DNA of 64,000 nucleotides from Rhodoplanes azumiensis (lineage in GTDB: Bacteria; Pseudomonadota; Alphaproteobacteria; Rhizobiales; Xanthobacteraceae). The DNA lies in the NCBI RefSeq assembly GCF_042682915.1, contig NZ_JBHUIW010000008.1, positions 101,236 to 165,235 on the forward strand. Reading direction: 5' to 3'. A program made the position numbers and the translations under genes. Positions 17,961 to 25,492 of the stretch are shown here, piece by piece (position 1 is the stretch's first letter; each line of letters starts with the position of its first letter). The notes below the pieces were generated by a model. The model had not been told where the DNA came from. It saw only the letters and a list, made by a program, of their open reading frames with translations, and ran no database searches.

Positions 17961-19632
17961 CGCATTGCTCAAAATCGACGGTGTGGCCTCGGTGATCATG
18001 CCGCGGCGGGCGGAGGCGCTGGCGGAGAAGTTCCCCGGTCGGGTCGGATGGATCGACTGGCATTACATGGAGATCAACCTTCCGGACCGGATGTCCCCCG
18101 CGGTGGCGGCCCTGTTCGGCGCACCGAATCTCGGACTGACCGTCCTCCGGCGCATGCAGGCTCGTGGTGTCCGCGATCTCGGCTATTACTGTCACGTGAG
18201 GCAGCGCTTCGTCCTGCGCTCGATCCGTGCGGCCATGGCGTCTCGCGTCGCGAACGCCCTTGCGGCCCGGGCGCTCGACCTGCCCCCGTTTCGCCGACTG
18301 GCCGGGGCCATGCTCGGCAAGCGCTTGCGTCTCGCCGGCCTGACGAACTACCGTGACGAGCCGTTCTGGAGCGCGTTGTTCCAGTACGTGCAGGCGGAGT
18401 GCGAGCGTCGCCCGCCCGACCGGATCGTGTTCGACCCCGGCCACGTGATGCTGGTCACGGGAAGCCTCGGCGCCGGCGGGTCCGAACGCCAGGTGGCCTA
18501 CACCTCGGTCGGCCTCGCCGGGAGCGTTCCGAAGCTGTCGCTGGCCGTCCAGAGCACCGCGGCGGGCGGCGACTTCTTTCTCGATCGCGTCGAGCAGGCC
18601 GGCGTCCGCGTGCTCGAAGCGCCGGAACGCGAGGTTCTCTTCTTGCCGTCCGCCTGGGCGCCGATGCTGATCGAGCTCGGCCGGGTTCTCGGCCACGACA
18701 ATCTCTTGTTCACCGACGTGTGCCGATATCTCGGCCTCTTCGCCGACGAGAGGCCCGGGCTCGTGCATGCCTGGCTCGACTGGTCGAACATCGCGGCGGG
18801 CGTCGCCGCCGTCATCGCCGGCGTGCCGAGGATCGTGCTGTCGGGCCGCTCGCTCGCGCCCACGCGGTTCGCGTTCCATCAGCCGTTCATGCGGCCCGGC
18901 TATCGCTTCCTGCTGGAGTCCCCGGGCGTCACCATGTTGAACAACAGCCGTGCCGGCGCGGCCGATTACGCCGAGTGGCTCGGCATCGCCGTCGACCGGA
19001 TCACGGTGATCCGGAACGCCATCGAGGACGGCGAGCACCGCACGCCCACGCCGGACGAGATCGTCGCGTATCGCGCTCGCCTCGGCATTCCCGACGGAGC
19101 CCGCGTGGTCGGCTCGGTGTTCCGCATCTCCGAGGAGAAGCGTCCGGATCTGTGGATCAGGATCGCGGCGGCCGTGGCCGCCGCGCGGCCGGACGTCTAT
19201 TTCCTGCTCGTCGGCGACGGGCCGGATCGCGAGGCGACCCGGGCGGCCGGGCTAGCCGCCGGGCTGGGCGACCGGCTCGTGATGCCGGGCCGTTCCGCCG
19301 AGCCGGCGCTGCCGATGGCGCTGATGGAATGCCTGCTGCTGACCTCGCGGGTGGAGGGTCTTCCGAACGTGCTGATCGAGGCTCAGCTCGGGGGCGTTCC
19401 GGTCGTCACCAGCGCGGTCGGCGGCGCCCCTGAGGCGCTGGTGTCGGCGGAGCTCTCCGGCTTCGCCATCGAAGGCGACGACCCCCAGGATTACGCGCGC
19501 GCCATCCTGCGGTTGATCGACGACGACGGCACGCTGCGGGCGCGGCGGCGGGCGGAGCTGCCGATCTTGACACGGCACGCGTTCGACCGCGAGCGCATGC
19601 TGTCGGAGACGCGCGCGGTCTACGGCCGATAA
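17830..19632 (+). CDS. Glycosyltransferase (GT-B, family 4-like) with unassigned N-terminal region
   Basis: 600 residues. The first 200 residues are not recognised. The GT-B part starts around residue 208 with VTGSLGAGGSERQVAY, includes MLNNSRAGAADYAEWLGI, and ends with the donor-site motif EGLPNVLIEAQLGGVPVVTS near 510. It resembles the next two genes in order of motifs and wording. The open frame begins with a GTG at 17830 that has GAGG close upstream and overlaps no gene; the ATG at 17863 is an alternative. The first 130 bp belong to the lower-GC segment. It probably adds a backbone or branch sugar of the exported glycan. Confidence 0.8.
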   Translation: MGWHWGETVAVMEFNTSFHNGLTAALADVGHGVVLLLAEEITAAALLKIDGVASVIMPRRAEALAEKFPGRVGWIDWHYMEINLPDRMSPAVAALFGAPNLGLTVLRRMQARGVRDLGYYCHVRQRFVLRSIRAAMASRVANALAARALDLPPFRRLAGAMLGKRLRLAGLTNYRDEPFWSALFQYVQAECERRPPDRIVFDPGHVMLVTGSLGAGGSERQVAYTSVGLAGSVPKLSLAVQSTAAGGDFFLDRVEQAGVRVLEAPEREVLFLPSAWAPMLIELGRVLGHDNLLFTDVCRYLGLFADERPGLVHAWLDWSNIAAGVAAVIAGVPRIVLSGRSLAPTRFAFHQPFMRPGYRFLLESPGVTMLNNSRAGAADYAEWLGIAVDRITVIRNAIEDGEHRTPTPDEIVAYRARLGIPDGARVVGSVFRISEEKRPDLWIRIAAAVAAARPDVYFLLVGDGPDREATRAAGLAAGLGDRLVMPGRSAEPALPMALMECLLLTSRVEGLPNVLIEAQLGGVPVVTSAVGGAPEALVSAELSGFAIEGDDPQDYARAILRLIDDDGTLRARRRAELPILTRHAFDRERMLSETRAVYGR

Positions 19633-19717
19633 GTCTCGTTCCGCGGGTGCTCGGAGCGCCGGTCCGTATGGCCGGGTCCACGGCGTAGGTCACGTCGCAA
19701 TCGGAGTCACGATCGAG

Positions 19718-21184
19718 GTGTCGAAGGTGAAGGCGCTCCTCGTCACGCTCGCCAACGTGGCGGTTCAACGACTGATCGCGCTGCGCCCGATGCTGCGGCG
19801 GATCGTGCCGCGCCGCCTGCACCACCGCGTCGGAACGACGTTCCGGGCGGCGTTGCGAGCCGTCGAGGCGTCCAGGGCGAACGCCGTCCCGGCCTTGCCG
19901 CGGCCGCCGGTCGGCGCGCCGCGGTCCCTGCCGCCGATCCCCGGGCTGGTCCTCCATGTCACCGAGTCGCTCGGCTGCGGCGGCGCCGAGCGCCAGCTCG
20001 CCTATCTGCTGAAGGGTCAGGCGGCCCGGTGCGATCCCGCCCCGCAGCTGGTCGGCTTCCGGCTGGGCGAGAGCCCGGAATTCGATCACTTCGCCCCGGC
20101 GCTCGCCGGCACCGGTGCCGTGATCGATACCGTGACCAGGACCGCGACGGCGGAGCGTAGGCTCGCCGAAATCCTCGGCCCGGATTTCGTTCCGACACTC
20201 GGGCGCGACCTCGCCTGGGCGCCCGACGACGTCGCGGACGACATCGTCAGGCTCGCCGCCGAGATCGTCGTGCGGCGCGCCGACGTCGTGCACGGCTGGC
20301 AGGATTCGGTCGGCATCGCCGCGGCCATCGCCGGGCTCGCGGTGGGGGTGCGCCGCGTCGTCATCTCGACCCGCAACGTCAGCCCGCCGAACTTCTCCTA
20401 CGACCGGCCCTACATGCGGGTCGCCTATCAGGCCCTCGCGGCCGAGCCGAACGTCGTGCTGATCAACAACAGCCGGGCCGGCGCCGACGACTACGCTGCG
20501 TGGCTCGGCGTTCCGCCGTCCCGGTTCGTGGTCGTGCGGAACGGCATCGCGCCGGCCGAGATCGTGGCGCTCGGTGCCGCCGACGGAGCCGCGTTCCGGG
20601 CCCGGCTCGGCGTTCCGCCCGACGCGCCGCTGGTCGGCGGCGTTTTTCGCCTCCACGCGGAAAAGCGTCCACTCCTGTGGCTCGAGGTGGCGGCGCGGGT
20701 GCGCGAGCGGCTGCCCGCCGCGCATTTCGTCATCGTCGGGGACGGCCCGATGCGTCCGCTCCTGCTCCAGGAGGCGGGGCGGCGGGGCATGGCCGACGTG
20801 CTTCACCTGCCGGGCGCGGTGCGCCACGTCGGCGACGCCTTGGCGGCGATGACCGCGTTTCTCCTCGTCTCCGCACACGAAGGCACGCCCAATGTCGTCA
20901 TCGAGGCGTCGCTCGCCGGCGTGCCCGTCGTCGCGACCGATGCGGGCGGGACCGCCGAGACGATCGCCGACGGCGTGACCGGCATCGTCGTGCGGGGCGC
21001 CGCGGGCGCCGACGAGGGCCCTGCCGGCCCCCCGAATGTGGCCGAGACGATCGCGGATAAGGTTCTGGAGGTCTTGCGGAATCCGGCATGGACAAAGCGC
21101 TGTCGCGAGGCCGGCCCGCGGTTCGTCCTGGATCGCTTCGGGCTCGAACGGATGATCGTGGAAACGACGGCGCTCTATGGTTGA
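19718..21184 (+). CDS. Glycosyltransferase (GT-B, family 4-like), paralogue 2 of 3
   Basis: 488 residues. A basic N-terminal segment of about 75 residues precedes the GT-B domains. The acceptor-side motif ESLGCGGAERQLAYLL begins near residue 83. VDVVHGWQDSVGIAAAIAGL-type sequence, LINNSRAGADDYAAWLGV, and the donor-site EGTPNVVIEASLAGVPVVAT followed by DAGGTAETI come after. The start is a GTG with GGAG about 10 nt upstream. It lies 85 bp after paralogue 1, and its 3' end runs into the open frame of paralogue 3. No membrane segments are evident, so it should act at the cytoplasmic face on lipid-linked intermediates. Confidence 0.83.
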   Translation: MSKVKALLVTLANVAVQRLIALRPMLRRIVPRRLHHRVGTTFRAALRAVEASRANAVPALPRPPVGAPRSLPPIPGLVLHVTESLGCGGAERQLAYLLKGQAARCDPAPQLVGFRLGESPEFDHFAPALAGTGAVIDTVTRTATAERRLAEILGPDFVPTLGRDLAWAPDDVADDIVRLAAEIVVRRADVVHGWQDSVGIAAAIAGLAVGVRRVVISTRNVSPPNFSYDRPYMRVAYQALAAEPNVVLINNSRAGADDYAAWLGVPPSRFVVVRNGIAPAEIVALGAADGAAFRARLGVPPDAPLVGGVFRLHAEKRPLLWLEVAARVRERLPAAHFVIVGDGPMRPLLLQEAGRRGMADVLHLPGAVRHVGDALAAMTAFLLVSAHEGTPNVVIEASLAGVPVVATDAGGTAETIADGVTGIVVRGAAGADEGPAGPPNVAETIADKVLEVLRNPAWTKRCREAGPRFVLDRFGLERMIVETTALYG

Positions 21185-21344
21185 GGCCGGGCGCCGGGAT
21201 CGTGCCACGCGGGGGTCGGGCTTGCCGTCGATGGCGATGTCGGGTAGCGACGACCCGCCGCGGCGTCGAGCGCGAGCGGTGTCGGCTGCAGCACGCGGTC
21301 TACCGCCCCCTCCGGCCATCATGGGATTTCGGGAGCCTGGAACG

Positions 21345-22868
21345 ATGCCTGGAGGGCCGAGCGATTCCGTCGCGCGTCACTCTCCTCCCGTCCATCTCGT
21401 CTCGGGTTGGAGTGGCCGCATCCACAGGCTCGCGCGCGAAACCGCCCGGCGCGTCCTGCCGCTGCGCGTGAAGCTCTGGCTGGCGAGCGGGCTCGACGTC
21501 GTCCGAGCGCGGCGCCAACGCATCGACTTCGCCGCACGCGACACGACGCCGGCGCACGCGGCTCCGCTTCTTTCCCGCGCGCGCTTCGCCGGGGGTCCGA
21601 TTCTCCTGTGCAACGACGCCCTCTCCTGGGGCGGTGTGGAACGGCAGATCGTCACCACGCTCACCGGCCTCGCCGGCGTCGTGGACCGTCCGCTCGGCCT
21701 CCTGTGCCGGCGGCTCGGGACCGACACCGAGTCCGACTTTCATCTCGCCCGGCTCGCCGCCGTCGACCGGGCCGCGCTGCCCGTCCTGCGCAACGTGATC
21801 GGGATCGAGGAGGCCCTCGGCCTCCTCGCCGAGGAGATCGGGCCGCACGCGCTGCCGGAGCTGCTGCGTCATGTCGGTTGGATGCCCGCCGACGTGCAGG
21901 GCGAGGTGGTGCGTTTCGCCGCCGACTTTGCGCGCCTGAAGCCGTCGGTCGTCCACGCCTGGCAGGATTCGGTCTCGATCGCGGCCGGCTATGCGGCCCG
22001 GATCGTCGGCGTGCCGCACATCATCCTGGCGAGCCGCAACATGGCGGCGGAGCATTTCGGCTATTGCCGATCGCACATGCAGCTCGCTTATCGGGATCTC
22101 GCCGCCTGCGACGACGTCGTCATGCTCAACAACAGCGAGGCGGGCGCCCGCGACTATGCCCGCTGGATCGGGATCGCCCCCGAACGCTTCGTCGTGCTGC
22201 GCAACGGCGTCGACACGGGCGTGTTTCGGCGTCCGCCGGCCGACGCGGTGGCGCGGCTGCGGCGATCGATCGGCATCCCCGACGGCGCGCCGGTCGTCGG
22301 CTCGATCTTCCGCTTCTATCCGGAGAAGCAGCCGCTCCTGTGGATCAGGACCGCGCTCGAGATCCATCGCCGGGTCGGAGACTGTCACTTCGTGTTGTTC
22401 GGCGCCGGGCCGCTTCAGCACGCGCTCGAACAGTTCGCAAGGCAGAACGGCCTTCGCGAGGTCTTTCACCTGCCCGGTCCGATCGACGGCGCGGCGCTCG
22501 GCCTCGGCCTCTTCGACGTCATGCTGCTCACGTCGCGATTCGAGGGCACGCCGAACATCGTCCTCGAGGCGAGCATGCTCGGCGTGCCCGTGGTGGCGAC
22601 CGCGGCCGGCGGCACCGCCGAGACGATCGACGACGGCGAGACCGGGTTCGTCGTCGCCGGATACGATCCGCTCGATCTGGCGAAGCGTGTCACGACCCTG
22701 CTAGAAGACCGTGCTCTCTCGGACAGGATGCGATCCGCCGGGCCTAGCTTCGTCGGCGAGCGCTTCGGGCTGGATCGCATGCTGCGTGAAACCTGCGAGC
22801 TTTACGGCGTGGACGGCGGCCGGCTCACCGGCCGCCGCGGCGCGGCGAGCGAATCGGAGACGAAATGA
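21345..22868 (+). CDS. Glycosyltransferase (GT-B, family 4-like), paralogue 3 of 3
   Basis: 507 residues from the ATG at 21345, which has GGGAG nine bases upstream and gives an N-terminus like that of paralogue 2. The open frame reaches back to 21177, overlapping the previous gene, but that stretch looks non-coding. Motifs are NDALSWGGVERQIVTTL near residue 90, VVHAWQDSVSIAAGYA, MLNNSEAGARDYARWIGI, FRFYPEKQPLLW, and the donor-site EGTPNIVLEASMLGVPVVAT. Its stop overlaps the start of the UDP-glucuronate epimerase gene (ATGA), so the two are coupled. The shared motifs show tandem duplication with the two genes before it. Confidence 0.83.
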   Translation: MPGGPSDSVARHSPPVHLVSGWSGRIHRLARETARRVLPLRVKLWLASGLDVVRARRQRIDFAARDTTPAHAAPLLSRARFAGGPILLCNDALSWGGVERQIVTTLTGLAGVVDRPLGLLCRRLGTDTESDFHLARLAAVDRAALPVLRNVIGIEEALGLLAEEIGPHALPELLRHVGWMPADVQGEVVRFAADFARLKPSVVHAWQDSVSIAAGYAARIVGVPHIILASRNMAAEHFGYCRSHMQLAYRDLAACDDVVMLNNSEAGARDYARWIGIAPERFVVLRNGVDTGVFRRPPADAVARLRRSIGIPDGAPVVGSIFRFYPEKQPLLWIRTALEIHRRVGDCHFVLFGAGPLQHALEQFARQNGLREVFHLPGPIDGAALGLGLFDVMLLTSRFEGTPNIVLEASMLGVPVVATAAGGTAETIDDGETGFVVAGYDPLDLAKRVTTLLEDRALSDRMRSAGPSFVGERFGLDRMLRETCELYGVDGGRLTGRRGAASESETK

Positions 22869-23875
22869 AAGTTCTGGTGACCGGGGCCGCGGGGTTCATC
22901 GGATTCCACACGTCGAAGGCTCTGCTCGGGCGAGGCGACACGGTCGTCGGGCTCGACAACCTCAACGATTATTACGATCCCACGCTCAAAGAGGCGCGCC
23001 TCGCACAGCTCGTTCCTTTGCCCGGGTTCGAGTTCGCGCGGCTCGATCTCGGCGACCGGGCGGGGCTCGAGGCGCTGTTCCGGGCGCATCGCTTCGACCG
23101 CGTCGTCAATCTCGCCGCGCAGGCGGGCGTCCGCTATTCGCTGATCAATCCGCACGCCTACATCGACGTCAACATCGTCGGCTTCATGAACGTGCTGGAG
23201 TGCTGCCGCCACAACGGCATCGCCCACTGCGTGTTCGCCTCGTCGAGCTCCGTCTACGGCTCCAACACGGCGATGCCGTTCGAGGTGAGCCAGAACGTCG
23301 ACCATCCGCTCAGCCTCTACGCCGCCACCAAGAAGGCCAACGAGCTGATGGCACATACCTATGCGCATCTGTATCGTCTGCCGATGACGGGGCTGCGCTT
23401 CTTCACCGTGTACGGTCCGTGGGGCCGGCCGGACATGTCGATGTTCATCTTCACGTCGAAGATCCTGAAGGGCGAGCCGATCGACGTCTTCAACAACGGC
23501 AAGCACGCGCGCGACTTCACCTATATCGACGACATCGTCGAGGGCGTCGTGCGCACGCTCGACAAGGTGGCCGAGCCCGATCCGGCCTGGGACTCGGCGT
23601 CTCCCGATCCGGCCACCTCGACGGCCCCTTATCGAATCTACAACATCGGGAACAACAACCCGGTCGAGCTGATGTACTTCATCGCTCAGATCGAGCGCGC
23701 CACGGGTCGCAAGGCGATCCTGAACATGTTGCCGATGCAGCCGGGCGACGTCGAGCGGACCTATGCGGGCGTCGACGCGCTGGTCGAGGCGGTCGGCTTC
23801 AAGCCGGCGACGCCGATCGAGGAGGGCATCGACCGCTTCGTCCGGTGGTACCGCGACTTCTACAAGGTGAACTGA
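22865..23875 (+). CDS. lpsL: UDP-glucuronate 4-epimerase
   Basis: 336 residues of the extended SDR family. VTGAAGFIGFHTSKALL gives the nucleotide site. GLDNLNDYYDPTLKEARL is characteristic of UDP-glucuronate epimerases (LpsL/Cap1J). YxxxK is Tyr152/Lys156 in SLYAATKKANE, and TVYGPWGRPDMSMFIFT follows. It interconverts UDP-glucuronate and UDP-galacturonate in the cytoplasm, supplying galacturonate for the polysaccharide. The dehydrogenase that makes UDP-glucuronate is not in this window. The start overlaps the preceding glycosyltransferase stop by 4 nt and GGAG lies just upstream. Confidence 0.9.
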   Translation: MKVLVTGAAGFIGFHTSKALLGRGDTVVGLDNLNDYYDPTLKEARLAQLVPLPGFEFARLDLGDRAGLEALFRAHRFDRVVNLAAQAGVRYSLINPHAYIDVNIVGFMNVLECCRHNGIAHCVFASSSSVYGSNTAMPFEVSQNVDHPLSLYAATKKANELMAHTYAHLYRLPMTGLRFFTVYGPWGRPDMSMFIFTSKILKGEPIDVFNNGKHARDFTYIDDIVEGVVRTLDKVAEPDPAWDSASPDPATSTAPYRIYNIGNNNPVELMYFIAQIERATGRKAILNMLPMQPGDVERTYAGVDALVEAVGFKPATPIEEGIDRFVRWYRDFYKVN

Positions 23876-23987
23876 AGTCTTGCGCGCGGCCCTGCGGCGG
23901 TGCGGCTCGACCGAACAGATCGGCCGTGATAGAGCCCCTCCGTTTTCCGCCGACGCCGGCGGTGGTCCGAACCAGCGAGAGCGGGCG

Positions 23988-25175
23988 TTGAGTCGACGGC
24001 CGGGAACCATCGTCTTCGTGATCACCGACCTGCGGGTCGGCGGCGCCGAGGCGATGCTCGAGCGGCTGGTCACGGCGGAGCCGCGGCTCGCCGAGACGCC
24101 GATCGTGGTCAGCCTGCTGCCGGGCGGCCGTCACGTCGAGACGCTGCGCGCGGCCGGCATCCGGGTCGTCGAGCTTCGGTTCGACACGGTCCTCGGCATG
24201 CCGGCCGGACTGATCCGTCTCGCACGCCTGATCGCGCGCGAGCGGCCCGATGTGGTCCAGGGCTGGATGTATCACGGCGATCTCGCCGCCCTTCTGGCGT
24301 TGCGGCTCTCGGGTCGCCGCCGCCGGACCCGGCTGCTTTGGGGCATCCGCTGCGCCGACCTCGATCTCGCCCGCTACGGCCGCCAGCTCGGCCTGGTGGT
24401 GCGGGCCTGTGCGCGGTTGTCCGGGCAACCCGACGTCGTGACGGCCAACTCGGGCGCCGGCCTCGAGGCGCATCTGCGGCTCGGCTACCGGCCGCGCCGT
24501 GCCGAGGTGGTGGCGAACGGCATCGATACCGATCGTTTTCGTCCCGATCCGGCCGGCCGTCTCGCGGTGAGGGACGAGCTCGGGCTGCCGGCCGAGGGCG
24601 TCGTCCTGGCCCATGTCGCGCGAGTCGATCCGGCCAAGGATCACGACGGCTTCCTGGCCGCCATGGACATGCTTCCGGAGGTCCGCGCGATGATGATCGG
24701 GGCGGGGACCGAGCGGCTGCCGCCGCGCCCCAACGTGCTGGGGCTCGGCCAGCGCGACGACGTCGCGCGCCTCCTCGCGGCGGCCGACATCGTCGTGTCG
24801 AGCTCGACCACCGAGGGCTTCTCGAACGCGATCGCCGAGGGCATGGCCTGCGGCCTTCCGGCCGTCGCGACCGACGTCGGGGACACGCGCCTCATCGTCG
24901 ACGACACCGGTCTCCTGGTGCGGCCCGGCGATCCGGGAGCGTTCGCCGAGGCGGTCCGCCGGCTGGTCGCCGAAGGCTCTGCGGGACGGGCGGATCGCGG
25001 GGCGCGGGCGCGGGCCCGCGTGGTGGACTGCTTCTCCATCGCCCGGGCGCAGGCCCGCTTCGCCGCGCTCTACGCCGCCGAGCCGGCCCCGCCGACGTCC
25101 CCGGCCGATCGGCCCCATCCGGTGAGCGATCGCGCTCCCCGCACCGAGGCGGGCCGAGAAGCCCCGTCAGGGTAG
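23988..25175 (+). CDS. Glycosyltransferase (GT-B, family 4)
   Basis: 395 residues if translation starts at the TTG at 23988, which has GAGAG six bases upstream. The open frame begins at a TTG at 23880, but those 36 extra residues look like translated spacer. TIVFVITDLRVGGAEAMLERL opens the acceptor domain and WMYHGDLAALLALRL follows. VANGIDTDRFRPD, VARVDPAKDHDGFL and TTEGFSNAIAEGMACGLPAV form the donor domain. The motif set resembles capsule/LPS galactosyl- or glucosyl-transferases. It follows the UDP-glucuronate epimerase closely and is followed by a 317-bp gap. The donor sugar is unknown. Confidence 0.8.
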   Translation: MSRRPGTIVFVITDLRVGGAEAMLERLVTAEPRLAETPIVVSLLPGGRHVETLRAAGIRVVELRFDTVLGMPAGLIRLARLIARERPDVVQGWMYHGDLAALLALRLSGRRRRTRLLWGIRCADLDLARYGRQLGLVVRACARLSGQPDVVTANSGAGLEAHLRLGYRPRRAEVVANGIDTDRFRPDPAGRLAVRDELGLPAEGVVLAHVARVDPAKDHDGFLAAMDMLPEVRAMMIGAGTERLPPRPNVLGLGQRDDVARLLAAADIVVSSSTTEGFSNAIAEGMACGLPAVATDVGDTRLIVDDTGLLVRPGDPGAFAEAVRRLVAEGSAGRADRGARARARVVDCFSIARAQARFAALYAAEPAPPTSPADRPHPVSDRAPRTEAGREAPSG

Positions 25176-25492
25176 CGCGCGGCTGCCACCCTCGCCGAGC
25201 CGCGATGCTCACGAGCCGGCCCGAGAGCCCGGGTTCCGACCTTCGTCGTATGTGCTAATGCTCCCGGTCGATGCGTCATCGGCCGAGTGACCGCGGGCCG
25301 TGTTCCCCGAAACACGCCCTGCCGAGGCCACGTCCGCCCCGGTTGGCGCATTCTGCCGGGCATAGTATGGATGGCCCGCCAAGCATTGCTCTCCGCGTCG
25401 GCGCCGTCGATCCCGGGGATCACCACCAGACGAGCGATGGCAGACCGGGCGGTGGCGGCATATCGATGCGAAGGACGCGCGGAGGGGAGTGC
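25176..25492. other. Intergenic region before the fusion gene
   Basis: These 317 bases are in frame with the downstream gene for most of their length. They have no domain and are rich in Pro, Arg and Gly codons, so they are read as leader DNA. A strong ribosome binding site (GGAGGGGAG, from 25481) marks the true start at 25493. No clear promoter or terminator was identified. Confidence 0.45.
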
